Source: Polyangiaceae bacterium (GTDB lineage Bacteria > Myxococcota_A > Polyangia > Polyangiales > Polyangiaceae). Taken from it: a DNA stretch of 64,000 nucleotides. The translations under genes were made by a program, and so were the position numbers. Each line of letters starts with the position of its first letter. Position 1 is the stretch's first letter. The notes below the pieces were generated by a model, which was not told the origin of the DNA, did not search any database, and saw only the letters and a list, made by a program, of their open reading frames with translations. The stretch lies in assembly GCA_016933275.1 (NCBI GenBank), contig JAFGBI010000092.1, positions 1-64,000 on the forward strand. Direction: 5' to 3'. Positions 50,953-59,819 of the stretch are shown piece after piece.

Positions 50953-51657
50953 GTGGCAGAGGCCCCTCCAGAGCCTACCCGCGCGGCTCCGGTCGTGTCC
51001 GACCGGACGCGGGCCGGCGCGCTCCGCTCCCTTGCGGCGCGCCGCTCGGCGTCACACCTGTGGGTCCGCGTTGCCCGGTGGGTCGTTCCGATGATTGGCG
51101 TAGGCTTTGGGGCGCTGATGTTGGTCGTGCGATTCGGCACGGGCGCCACGAATCTGGATGAGCTACTGGGGCGCGCCATCGGGGCCATCTGTTGGGTTGG
51201 CGGGGGACTGGCCTTGCTCGGGCTCGCTCGCGCCGACGATGCGGCGGATGACCGCGACGGGATCACCGCGCTCGTCCACCTACGTGGACACCAGCGCAGT
51301 GCGCTCGCTCGTGCCCGCCGGACGACCGCGGGATGGGTCGTCATGGGGACGATCTGTCCCACCGCGATCGGGCTCGCCGTCCTCGAGGTGGCCCTCGCGC
51401 GGTCCCTGAGTGACCTCTGGGTCGCCGTGGTGCTGGGCACGGGGGCGGCCGCATTCACGGCGTTCGCGAGCGTGATCCTCGCGTTGGTGGCTCGTGCGGC
51501 GGCAGCGCTGAACCCCCACCGACCACGCCTGATGGCGGCGGCGCTCCTGCTGATCCCCGAACTCGTTCGCACCGCCGGGCTCACGATACCCAGTGTCCCG
51601 TCGGTGCTCGCCGCGGTACTGGAGCAAACGTTGAAGCTTGGAGCGGGAGCCGCGTGA
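50953..51657 (+). CDS. Polytopic membrane protein, first gene of an ABC-2-like operon
   Basis: Multiple hydrophobic segments; stop overlaps the start of the next gene (GTGA). Confidence 0.65.
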   Translation: MAEAPPEPTRAAPVVSDRTRAGALRSLAARRSASHLWVRVARWVVPMIGVGFGALMLVVRFGTGATNLDELLGRAIGAICWVGGGLALLGLARADDAADDRDGITALVHLRGHQRSALARARRTTAGWVVMGTICPTAIGLAVLEVALARSLSDLWVAVVLGTGAAAFTAFASVILALVARAAAALNPHRPRLMAAALLLIPELVRTAGLTIPSVPSVLAAVLEQTLKLGAGAA

Positions 51658-52757
51658 GTCAACTCGTGATCCGGGGATTGAGCGCGCCTGGTCTGACGCT
51701 CGCCGAGCTCACCCTCGGGCCGGGTCTCTATCCAATCCTCTCCCGAGCCGAGCCGGGGAGCGCCTTGGTCGCCGCCATTGGTGGGCAGCTTCGTGGAAGA
51801 TCCGGCACGGTCACCGTGGGGGGGGCGGACCCCCAACGAAGCCCCCGGACCCGTGCTCGCATCGCCTTGCTCCTGGCGGCGGAGGCGCTGATGCCAGCTC
51901 GCACGGTAGCCACCTCCATCACCGAAGCGCTGGGACCGCGGGAAGCGCCGAACGCGCTCGCCGCGGTCGGCCTCGAGACTTGGGCCCGGCGAGATCCCCG
52001 CCGCCTCTCCCCAGCGGAGTGTCGGAGCGTGGCGCTCGCCGTGGCTCTGGCGACCAGCCAGCCTCTCGTCGCCGCCTTGTACGAACCCCTTGCGGCGACC
52101 CCCGGCATGAGCCGCGATCTGGTGATCGACCGGCTGCGCGAGCTGGCGGCCAATGGCACCACCGTCATACCCGTGACGAGCAGCGTCCGCGACGTGGAGC
52201 GCATCGGCGGGGATCCCCACGTGCTCGGGAGAGGGATCGCCCTTCGGATCGGGACCCCCTTCGGCGCACAACACGGCGGCCGCGATGCGGAGTTCGTGCT
52301 CGAGGCAAGCTCGGTCCGGAAGCTTGCCGCGGGGCTCCTCGACCTGCCTGCGATCACCGGGCTTACCTTCGACGAGGTCCTGGCACCCACCCAAGTACGA
52401 GTGCGCTCGGTCGATGCGCGCGCCGGAAGCCTGGCGATCCTGCAGGCTGCCTCCGAACGAGGAGTGTCGATCACGACGTGGCGCCTCGAGCCTCCCACTC
52501 TGGACGTGATGCAGGCGACGGCAGCGAGCGCGGCCCGCGCGGCCGTCGAGCGACGACCGGCAGCCGCCTCGCCCGATCCGTGGACGGTCGCCATGCCGTT
52601 CGGGCTCGCGCCGCCACCCCCCCCTCCGCCACCAGGAGGTGCCGACCCGCCCTTCGACGGACCCGAAGCCACGCCTCCTTCGACCGAGGAGGTTCGGACA
52701 GAATTGGACCCTGCCGCCCCATCTGGGAAAACTCCGGCGTTTCGTTCCGAGGACTGA
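51654..52757 (+). CDS. Degenerate ABC-transporter ATPase-like protein (pseudo-ATPase)
   Basis: Overall ABC-2 NBD layout (RGRSGTVTVGGADPQRSPRTRARIALLL, LSPAECRSVALAVALATSQPLVAALYEPLA, RELAANGTTVIPVTSS) without intact Walker A/B. Confidence 0.75.
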   Translation: MSQLVIRGLSAPGLTLAELTLGPGLYPILSRAEPGSALVAAIGGQLRGRSGTVTVGGADPQRSPRTRARIALLLAAEALMPARTVATSITEALGPREAPNALAAVGLETWARRDPRRLSPAECRSVALAVALATSQPLVAALYEPLAATPGMSRDLVIDRLRELAANGTTVIPVTSSVRDVERIGGDPHVLGRGIALRIGTPFGAQHGGRDAEFVLEASSVRKLAAGLLDLPAITGLTFDEVLAPTQVRVRSVDARAGSLAILQAASERGVSITTWRLEPPTLDVMQATAASAARAAVERRPAAASPDPWTVAMPFGLAPPPPPPPPGGADPPFDGPEATPPSTEEVRTELDPAAPSGKTPAFRSED

Positions 52758-53446
52758 TGCTCGATCCGACTCTTCGCGGCATTGACCTCTCCTGGCGCCG
52801 TTTGACCTTGGGGCGGATGCCGCTCGCGCCGGGGATCGCTCTCATCTTCGTAGCGTTCGTCGCCTGGCTGGAGCGTCAGCAGAGCGGGGCGATCGCCGCG
52901 GACCGAGCGCTCACGGGCGCGACGATGGGCGTGGCCTTGCCGCTGATGGTAGTGGCGCTCCTCCACCGCCTGGCACCGGGTGAGCGACTCGACCAGATGC
53001 TCCTTCCGCTGTCGCGCCATGGGGTCAACCGTCGAGGGGCCGTGCTTGGATACTTGGGAGCACTGTCGGTGGTGTCGGGTGGATGCGGTATGATCCTTGC
53101 TTGGGTGGCCGTCCTTGTCGCCCGCGGGATTGCGGACCCCATGCTCGGTAGTGATCTGGCGACGAGTGCGTGGATCGGAGCCTTGGGCGGGATTTCCTAT
53201 GCATGGCTGCTTGGGCTCGGTGCTTGCGTCGGGGCTCGCGGGGGTGGTCGCTGGACCCTCTTGCTGCTCGATGCGGGCCTGGGGATGGGAACGGGAACGT
53301 TGGCGCTCCCTTGGCCTCGCGCCCACCTCAGAAACCTGCTCGGCGCAGAAGGACCTCTGGTACTCGCGCAATGGACGGCGGTGCCGTGGCTCTTGGCCCT
53401 GACGTCCATCGCGATGCTCGGAGTGTTTTTCCGCGTTCAGCGTTGA
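52757..53446 (+). CDS. Polytopic membrane protein, third gene of the same operon
   Basis: Hydrophobic segments; start overlaps the previous stop (TGATG). Confidence 0.65.
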   Translation: MLDPTLRGIDLSWRRLTLGRMPLAPGIALIFVAFVAWLERQQSGAIAADRALTGATMGVALPLMVVALLHRLAPGERLDQMLLPLSRHGVNRRGAVLGYLGALSVVSGGCGMILAWVAVLVARGIADPMLGSDLATSAWIGALGGISYAWLLGLGACVGARGGGRWTLLLLDAGLGMGTGTLALPWPRAHLRNLLGAEGPLVLAQWTAVPWLLALTSIAMLGVFFRVQR

Positions 53447-53494
53447 CCGCCACCGCTGGCACGTGGGGGATCGCCGCGCTAGGCTGCGCCCATC

Positions 53495-54202
53495 GTGAGG
53501 GGTGTCCTGTTCCAGTTCGAGGACCTCCAGGCGTTGGCCTGCAAGCTGGAGGAGAACGGTGGTGAGCAGGAGCTCGAGCTGCCAGGGCTCACGGGTGTTC
53601 GCGAGGGGGAGTGGCTGCTCGTGACCATCACCGTTGGCGAGGACAACACGTCCGTCGCCGCCTGTGCGGTGGACCGAGGTGATGGATTGCGAATCGCATT
53701 CGCGAATCGGGACTGGGAACGGCTACTCGAGTTTGCCCACGTGGGAGGCCCCCCCAGCGCGAAGCCGCCGGACCCGGTAATTCCCATATCGCAGCTCGAA
53801 CCGCCCGCAGCCCACGTGCTGATCGTCGATGATGATGACGGGGTGCGGGCGGTGGTGGCTTCCGTGTTGAGCAACGCCGGATACCTTGCGTCGGGGGTGG
53901 GCAGCGCGGAAGAAGCGTTCGATCGGCTCCGAACCGAGCAGGTGGACCTCGTGGTTCTGGATTGGTGCCTGCCGGGAGTGGATGGGGTCGCCTTCTGCCG
54001 TCGTCTACGCGACGACCCGCGGCTCGGCGATATTCCGGTGTTGCTGATGTCGTCGCACTGTTCCCCCTGCGAAGTGTCAGCGGCGCTCGCGGCCGGTGCC
54101 GACGACTTCGTGGGCAAGCCCTTCCGCGCCCCAGAGCTGGGGGCACGGCTCCTCGGACTCCTCCGGCGCTCTCAGCTCCCCGTGTCGGTGGGACGCGGCT
54201 AG
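53495..54202 (+). CDS. Response regulator with N-terminal PilZ-like domain
   Basis: VLIVDDDDGVRAVVASVL, LVVLDWCLPGVDG, FVGKPF; N-terminal beta-rich domain. Confidence 0.75.
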   Translation: MRGVLFQFEDLQALACKLEENGGEQELELPGLTGVREGEWLLVTITVGEDNTSVAACAVDRGDGLRIAFANRDWERLLEFAHVGGPPSAKPPDPVIPISQLEPPAAHVLIVDDDDGVRAVVASVLSNAGYLASGVGSAEEAFDRLRTEQVDLVVLDWCLPGVDGVAFCRRLRDDPRLGDIPVLLMSSHCSPCEVSAALAAGADDFVGKPFRAPELGARLLGLLRRSQLPVSVGRG

Positions 54203-54358
54203 AGCACCGATCAGGTTGCCGACCGCAACGGCAGCGCTGGAAGCGCGTCCGTGCGAGACGAGGACGCGTTTCCAGCGCTGCCTCTGGAGAGGCCTGCTGC
54301 CGGTTCGGTGCTCTAAGTTGTTGATTTGACGCAGCAATCAACCTGATTGCTGTTCTAG
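54199..54358 (+). repeat. Family A repeat, best-preserved full-length copy
   Basis: CTAGAGCACCGATCAGGTTGCC...GCAGCAATCAACCTGATTGCTGTTCTAG; its TAG is the stop codon of the upstream response regulator. Confidence 0.88.
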
Positions 54359-54592
54359 CGGTCCACGCTGGTGGTACGGAACGCGGGTCGACCGCTGGCT
54401 GCCGAATGACTGGGGCCAAGAGCGCGCCACGGTCGAAATGACCGCCCGCCCAGCCCGCGGGCCTCGCTCGCGACGGCCTGGGTCACCGGCCTGGTCACGG
54501 CAGCGGCTTCTGGTCGGGTCGCCCGAGGAGCGAGGCGCTCGATCGCCGCAACGTTGCGGCACGCACTGACTCGCGACCCCGAACGAGCTCGC

Positions 54593-56170
54593 TCACTGCT
54601 CGCGAAACGCCTCGGCTGGACGTAGACGCGCGGCGTAGAGAGCTGGCCACACCGTGGCCAGCAGGCAAACCAGGAGAGAGAATACGCCCACGAGGGCAAA
54701 CTCCGTGGCGTGCATCTGGACCGGTAGTCGAGAGATGAAATACACCTTGGGGTCCAGGGGGAACCCGTAGACTAGGAGCACCCGGCAAGAAAGGTAGCCG
54801 AGCCCCAGCCCGGCCACTGTCCCCACCAGACCGATGAGGCCGCCTTGGTAGAGGAACGCCCGAAGCAGCTTGAGGTCCGATGCACCCATCGCCTTGAGCA
54901 CCGCGATCTCCCGCTTCTTCTCCAACACCAGCATGATCAAGGTGGCGATCACGGTGAACGCAGCGAGGACGATGATGAGCGCGAGCACCATACTCATCAC
55001 GATCTGTTGGATCCGGAGGGCGGTGAAGAGACCGTGGTTGAGCTCCTCCCAGTCCATGGTGTTGTAGAGCCCGTTGGAGAGCCGCTCGTCGACCGCCGCC
55101 TTGATGACTCGTGCGCGATCGATGTCGGAGACCTTCATCTCGACCCCGGTGACGGTATCGCCACCGTCCAGGTATTTCTGGGCTTCGAAGAGGTCGGTGT
55201 AGATGAGCTTCGAGTCGTACTGGTCGAACCCGGCGTCAAACGCCGCGACCACGCGGAAGTGCCGGGCAACCGGGGCGCGAATCGCCCCTCTGGTGTAGGT
55301 GAAGCCAATCGTGGGGGAGGTTACCTGGAGGCAATCGCCGATCGAAAGGTCGAGCTTCTCGAGGAGTGCCTTGCCCACAATCACCCCGGAGAGCGGCCTG
55401 TCGCGAGCGTTGTCGGCGCAGGGGTCCGGGTCGATGTCTGGCCCGAGTTTCATCGTGGCGATGTCCTCATCGAGGAACCGGCTCGTCCAGCCACCCTCGG
55501 GGACGGTCGAGCCAGGCGGCAATTCGCCAGGAACGGATCCCGCCGAGCTGGCGATGCGCGCGCCGGCCGCCGCGCCCGCCGCGGCCATCGCGTCACTGGC
55601 GACGCGCTCCTGGATCACATCGAGGAGAGGCTTGGCGGAGGAGGGCGGAGGCGTCGTTGGAGGTGGATCGAAATGGCCACCGGTTCGATGGTCCGGCGGT
55701 CGAGCATCGGGGAGGCGCAGCAAATCGATGCATTGTTGGGGGTTCCCGCCGCTGGCGCGACACTGCGGGGGTTCGCTGATCTGCCGTGGCAAATCCAAAA
55801 CGGAGGCCATCCGCTCCGGGTCGACACCCTTCAGCAGCACCCCCGTCGCGGTCCGGTCACCATGCGTCACCATCATCGGGCTGATCACGAACGGAGCGAC
55901 CCCAACGACACCGGGTATCGTCGCCATTTCCCGCATGACGTCACGATACTCGCTGAAGTCACTCGAGTACTTCAGCACGAGGACGTGTGCGTTCACCCCC
56001 AGCACCTTGTCGCGGAACTCGGAGCGGAATCCGCCCGTAACACTCATCACCGTGGTGAGCGCCGCCACCCCCACGGTGACGCCGATGATCGCGAACATGG
56101 TCCCGACCGAGATGAAAGCCCGCTTCTTCGATCGGAGGTACCGAATGGCAAGCGAGAGCGGGAATTCCAT
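54593..56170 (-). CDS. LolC/LolE-type lipoprotein-releasing ABC transporter permease
   Basis: MEFPLSLAIRYLRSKKRAFISVGTMFAIIGVTVGVAALTTVMSVTGGFRSEFRDKVLGVNAHV; FtsX-like C-terminus AVLKAMGASDLKLLRAFLYQGGLIGLVGT. Confidence 0.9.
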   Translation of the reverse strand: MEFPLSLAIRYLRSKKRAFISVGTMFAIIGVTVGVAALTTVMSVTGGFRSEFRDKVLGVNAHVLVLKYSSDFSEYRDVMREMATIPGVVGVAPFVISPMMVTHGDRTATGVLLKGVDPERMASVLDLPRQISEPPQCRASGGNPQQCIDLLRLPDARPPDHRTGGHFDPPPTTPPPSSAKPLLDVIQERVASDAMAAAGAAAGARIASSAGSVPGELPPGSTVPEGGWTSRFLDEDIATMKLGPDIDPDPCADNARDRPLSGVIVGKALLEKLDLSIGDCLQVTSPTIGFTYTRGAIRAPVARHFRVVAAFDAGFDQYDSKLIYTDLFEAQKYLDGGDTVTGVEMKVSDIDRARVIKAAVDERLSNGLYNTMDWEELNHGLFTALRIQQIVMSMVLALIIVLAAFTVIATLIMLVLEKKREIAVLKAMGASDLKLLRAFLYQGGLIGLVGTVAGLGLGYLSCRVLLVYGFPLDPKVYFISRLPVQMHATEFALVGVFSLLVCLLATVWPALYAARLRPAEAFREQ

Positions 56171-56643
56171 TGGGGGTAGGGGCAACGGCCGACTCGCACC
56201 TCAAGATGCGCACGACGTGGCTCGGCACAGTGTCGCAGGCATCCCATGCGCGCAAGAGGATCCAGGGGTCGCCCCGCGCCGGTAGCAGGCCGCGCGATCG
56301 CCCACGCTGCACCCTCCCTCGGTAATGCTCCCGGTGCCATTCCGCGATTCGCGACCGGTTCCGAGTAGACTCGACCGCAGGACAGGATATACATCCGTTC
56401 AGCACGATGGAAGGGATCGAGGAGCGGGGGCTCGGTGGACGTGGGGTTTCGCCCCGCCAGTCAGCCGAAACCACGGGGGTCGTTTGCCGACGTGTGCTCG
56501 GCGTTTTATTTTCGATTCCGCTTGGATGAAGGTGGGGATGATGGAGACTCAGGAACACGCCGCACGCGGTCCCGCGAGGGGACCGGGCAACCACGATGGG
56601 GGCCGCGGCATTCGTCCTGGGCACACCCGCGCGCCGGTGCGAG

Positions 56644-58305
56644 ATGGCTGAAGAGCCGCACGACCAACCCACGGAGCCCGAGCTCCGCACCGAAGCGACG
56701 ACCACTCGCGACACGGGTGGGCTCAAGATCGTGACAATCACCGCCCCACCCGGCTCCATCCCCGATGCGGAGCCGACCGCCAGTGGGCGGCGCTTGCGCG
56801 ATCCGTACCTCGGCGCGCTCGTCGACGGACGGTACCGGCTCGAGTCCGTTCTCGGCGAGGGTGGTATGGGCATCGTCTACCGCTGCCGCCACACCATCAT
56901 CGACAAGAAGGTCGCGATGAAGGTGCTGCGCGCCGATATGGCGCGGGACCAGGAGGTAACCGAGCGTTTTCTCAACGAGGCGAAGGCAGCGTCGGCGGTC
57001 GGGAACCCCCACATCATCGACATCAGCGATTTCGGCCGCTTCCCCGACGGATCGACTTACTTCGTGATGGAGTACCTCGATGGGATCCCGTTGTCGGACG
57101 TGATCAACACGGGAGGTCCGGTCCCGGTGTCGCGGATCGTGCACATCGGGCGCCAGCTCGCAGAAGGCCTGACCGCCGCTCACAGCGCCGGGATCATCCA
57201 CCGAGACCTGAAGCCGGACAACGTGTTCCTGGTGCGGCGAGGCAAGGAGAAGGACTTCGTCAAGATCCTCGATTTCGGGATCGCCAAGGTGTCGAGCCAT
57301 GGCAGCAAGCTGACCCGGGCAGGCACCGTTTTCGGGACGCCTCACTACATGTCCCCAGAGCAAGCGGCTGGCGCTTCGGTCGATCATCGTGGTGACATCT
57401 ACTCACTGGGGGTGATCCTCTATGAGCTGACGAGTGGGCGGCTACCCTTCGATGCCGACAACTTCATGGGTATCCTCACCCAGCACATGTACAAGGCGCC
57501 GGTCCCGCTACGTGCGCTCGAGCCGGCCCCCCCGGACGTGCCCCCTGGGCTCGAGGCCGTGATCCTCAAGTGCCTCTCGAAGCGCCCGGAGCAGCGGTAC
57601 CAGGCGATGGAGCACCTGCTGGACGACCTCGGCCGGATCGCTGACGGCGGCATCCCTGACGCGGTTGGCGAGATGATGAGCCGAAGCGGTGGATTCCGCG
57701 TGCCGCCAGGCTACTTCGACGGGGGGGCTCCGGAGGCGCTCTCTGCCACCCAAGGCGTGCCTCAGGCTTCTCTGGGGAGCCATTGGCCGTTCTACGCCGG
57801 TGTCGCGGGGGTGCTCTTCGCGGTGGGACTGGTAGCGACGATCCTCGTCATGGGGACAACCGGCGCGGCGTCGTCTTCCTCGCCCGCCTTGGTGCGAAGC
57901 ACCGTACCGCCAGGCACGATCCGCGCAGCGCCCTCCGCGCCGAACCCCGCCGCGACCACGCCGGCCGTGGGACGCCAAGTGATCGTGGCCACCGAACCGG
58001 GGGACGCCGAGGTGTGGATCGGCGACCGGCGCCTCGGCTCGGCCCCCGTCGCCATCACGGTTCGTCCGGGCACTCCCGTTGCGCTCACCGTGCGAGCCAA
58101 GGGTTTCGAGGACTCCACCCACGTCGTGGACGACACGCGGGACGCTCAACGGATCCGACTGACACCCCTCCCTGTGTCGACCGGACAGCCACGCAACCCC
58201 AGCAGACCGGTGATGCCCGCGGCAAATCCAACGACAAAACCCCGCCCCCGGACAGACGCGGGGACGATCGGCGGTGGCGATATCGTAAATCCATGGGAAG
58301 AATAG
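56644..58305 (+). CDS. Serine/threonine protein kinase with transmembrane and PEGA domains
   Basis: LGEGGMGIVYRCRH, VAMKVLR, IIHRDLKPDNVFL, ILDFGIAKVS, GTPHYMSPEQ; C-term PEGA-like EPGDAEVWIGDRRLGSAPVAITV. Confidence 0.92.
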   Translation: MAEEPHDQPTEPELRTEATTTRDTGGLKIVTITAPPGSIPDAEPTASGRRLRDPYLGALVDGRYRLESVLGEGGMGIVYRCRHTIIDKKVAMKVLRADMARDQEVTERFLNEAKAASAVGNPHIIDISDFGRFPDGSTYFVMEYLDGIPLSDVINTGGPVPVSRIVHIGRQLAEGLTAAHSAGIIHRDLKPDNVFLVRRGKEKDFVKILDFGIAKVSSHGSKLTRAGTVFGTPHYMSPEQAAGASVDHRGDIYSLGVILYELTSGRLPFDADNFMGILTQHMYKAPVPLRALEPAPPDVPPGLEAVILKCLSKRPEQRYQAMEHLLDDLGRIADGGIPDAVGEMMSRSGGFRVPPGYFDGGAPEALSATQGVPQASLGSHWPFYAGVAGVLFAVGLVATILVMGTTGAASSSSPALVRSTVPPGTIRAAPSAPNPAATTPAVGRQVIVATEPGDAEVWIGDRRLGSAPVAITVRPGTPVALTVRAKGFEDSTHVVDDTRDAQRIRLTPLPVSTGQPRNPSRPVMPAANPTTKPRPRTDAGTIGGGDIVNPWEE

Positions 58306-59759
58306 GCCCAGGATCCTCCGAGACGGTGATAGACCCGGCGATCACCAAAGCCATCCGTGCCGCGGTGCCGGACGCCGTAGGTCGAATCGCGACCGAGCTC
58401 GCACGCGCTGGCCACCGGACCTGGATCGTCGGTGGAATCGTCCGTGACTTCGTCCGGGCAGTGCAAGAGCGGGCGGAGCACCACGCGTTCGTCGGGGACT
58501 GGGACCTCGCGACTTCGGCTCGTCCCGAGGTCGTGTTGCGCACCTTTCGCCGCGCCATTCCGACCGGGGTCCAGCACGGTACGGTCACCGTGATGATGGG
58601 CAAGGTCGGCTACGAGGTCACCACCCTTCGCGGAGAAACCACCTACTCCGATGGACGTCACCCCGACTCGGTGTTCTTCGTGGACGACATCATCGCCGAT
58701 CTCGCGCGCCGGGACTTCACCATCAATGCTCTGGCATTCGATTTGCTCTGCGACAAGCTGCTCGATCCCTTCGGGGGCGTCGAAGATCTCGCGCGGATGC
58801 AGCTACGCGCGGTCGGAGATCCGGCGGAGCGCTTCGCGGAGGATGGGCTCCGAGTGCTGCGGGCGGCCCGCTTCGTGGCGACGCTCGGCGTGGCGCTCGA
58901 GCCGGCGACCGCCGCCGCGATCCTGCCCTCCCTCGCCAGCTTTCGCCGCGTCAGCGCCGAACGGATCCGCGATGAATGGCTGAAAGCGCTCGCGGCACCG
59001 CACCCCAGTCGTGCCTTCGAGGTGATGCGAGAGCACGGGATGCTTGCGATCACCGCGCCGGAGCTCATGGCGCTGGTGGGCTGCGAGCAGAATCGGCACC
59101 ATGCCTTTGACGTCTGGAAACACACGCTCCACTGCGTGGACGCCTGCCCTCCCCGACCGCTCCTTCGCCTCGCCGCGTTGCTCCACGACGTGGCAAAACC
59201 GGAGACGCGGGCGATCGGAGCGAAGACGTCGGACTACACCTTTTACGATCACGAACAGGCCGGCGCACGAATTGCCGACCGCTTCTGCTCCCGTCTTCGG
59301 CTCGCGAACGAGGAACGCGCATACGTCACCGCCCTCGTTCGCCATCACCTCGTGGCGTATGACCCTTCGTGGAGTGACGCGGCTTTGCGGCGGTGGCTGC
59401 GGCGCATCACCTCGTCCCTGTGGGAAGACGTCCTGACCTTGAGTCGCGCCGACGTAGTCGCGAAGGGCCGTGACGCCACCGAGGAGATCGCGCGCCTCGA
59501 TGAGCTCGCCGCACGGACAGCCTCGCTCCTGCGGGACGGAACCGCGCTCACCGTCCGTGATCTCGCCGTTGACGGCAACGACCTAATGGCCGAGCTTCGC
59601 CTCCCGGCGGGGCGACAGATCGGCGATCTGCTTCGGTCATTGCTCGAGCACGTCACCGACCTGCCCTCCGACAACCATCGCGCCCGGCTGCTGGAGCTCG
59701 CGAGGGCGCTCGTGGCCCGGAAGCTCGCGGATCCATCCGGCGCCAAGCCCGTCTCGTGA
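58293..59759 (+). CDS. cca: tRNA nucleotidyltransferase / poly(A) polymerase family with HD domain
   Basis: TWIVGGIVRDFVR, VGDWDLATSARPEVVLRTFRRAIPTGVQHGTVTV, RRDFTINALAFDL, LAALLHDVAKP. Confidence 0.9.
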   Translation: MGRIGPGSSETVIDPAITKAIRAAVPDAVGRIATELARAGHRTWIVGGIVRDFVRAVQERAEHHAFVGDWDLATSARPEVVLRTFRRAIPTGVQHGTVTVMMGKVGYEVTTLRGETTYSDGRHPDSVFFVDDIIADLARRDFTINALAFDLLCDKLLDPFGGVEDLARMQLRAVGDPAERFAEDGLRVLRAARFVATLGVALEPATAAAILPSLASFRRVSAERIRDEWLKALAAPHPSRAFEVMREHGMLAITAPELMALVGCEQNRHHAFDVWKHTLHCVDACPPRPLLRLAALLHDVAKPETRAIGAKTSDYTFYDHEQAGARIADRFCSRLRLANEERAYVTALVRHHLVAYDPSWSDAALRRWLRRITSSLWEDVLTLSRADVVAKGRDATEEIARLDELAARTASLLRDGTALTVRDLAVDGNDLMAELRLPAGRQIGDLLRSLLEHVTDLPSDNHRARLLELARALVARKLADPSGAKPVS

Positions 59760-59819
59760 CCACCGCGCGGGGCGGCCTCCAGCACCTTGCGACGGGTCGG
59801 CCTCCGTCGTCCCCGGGGC

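Noticed and set aside
51638-52756. N-terminal part of ORF 51638-53446
   Set aside because: Alternate frame over the ABC-like gene; only 52757-53446 is a credible membrane protein.
54077-54337. Recurrent ORF MLRQIN(N/D)LEHRTGSRP..QRWKRVL...GR..SAAVAVGNLIGAL (also at 23225-23587)
   Set aside because: Simply the six-frame translation of repeat family A; no independent coding evidence.
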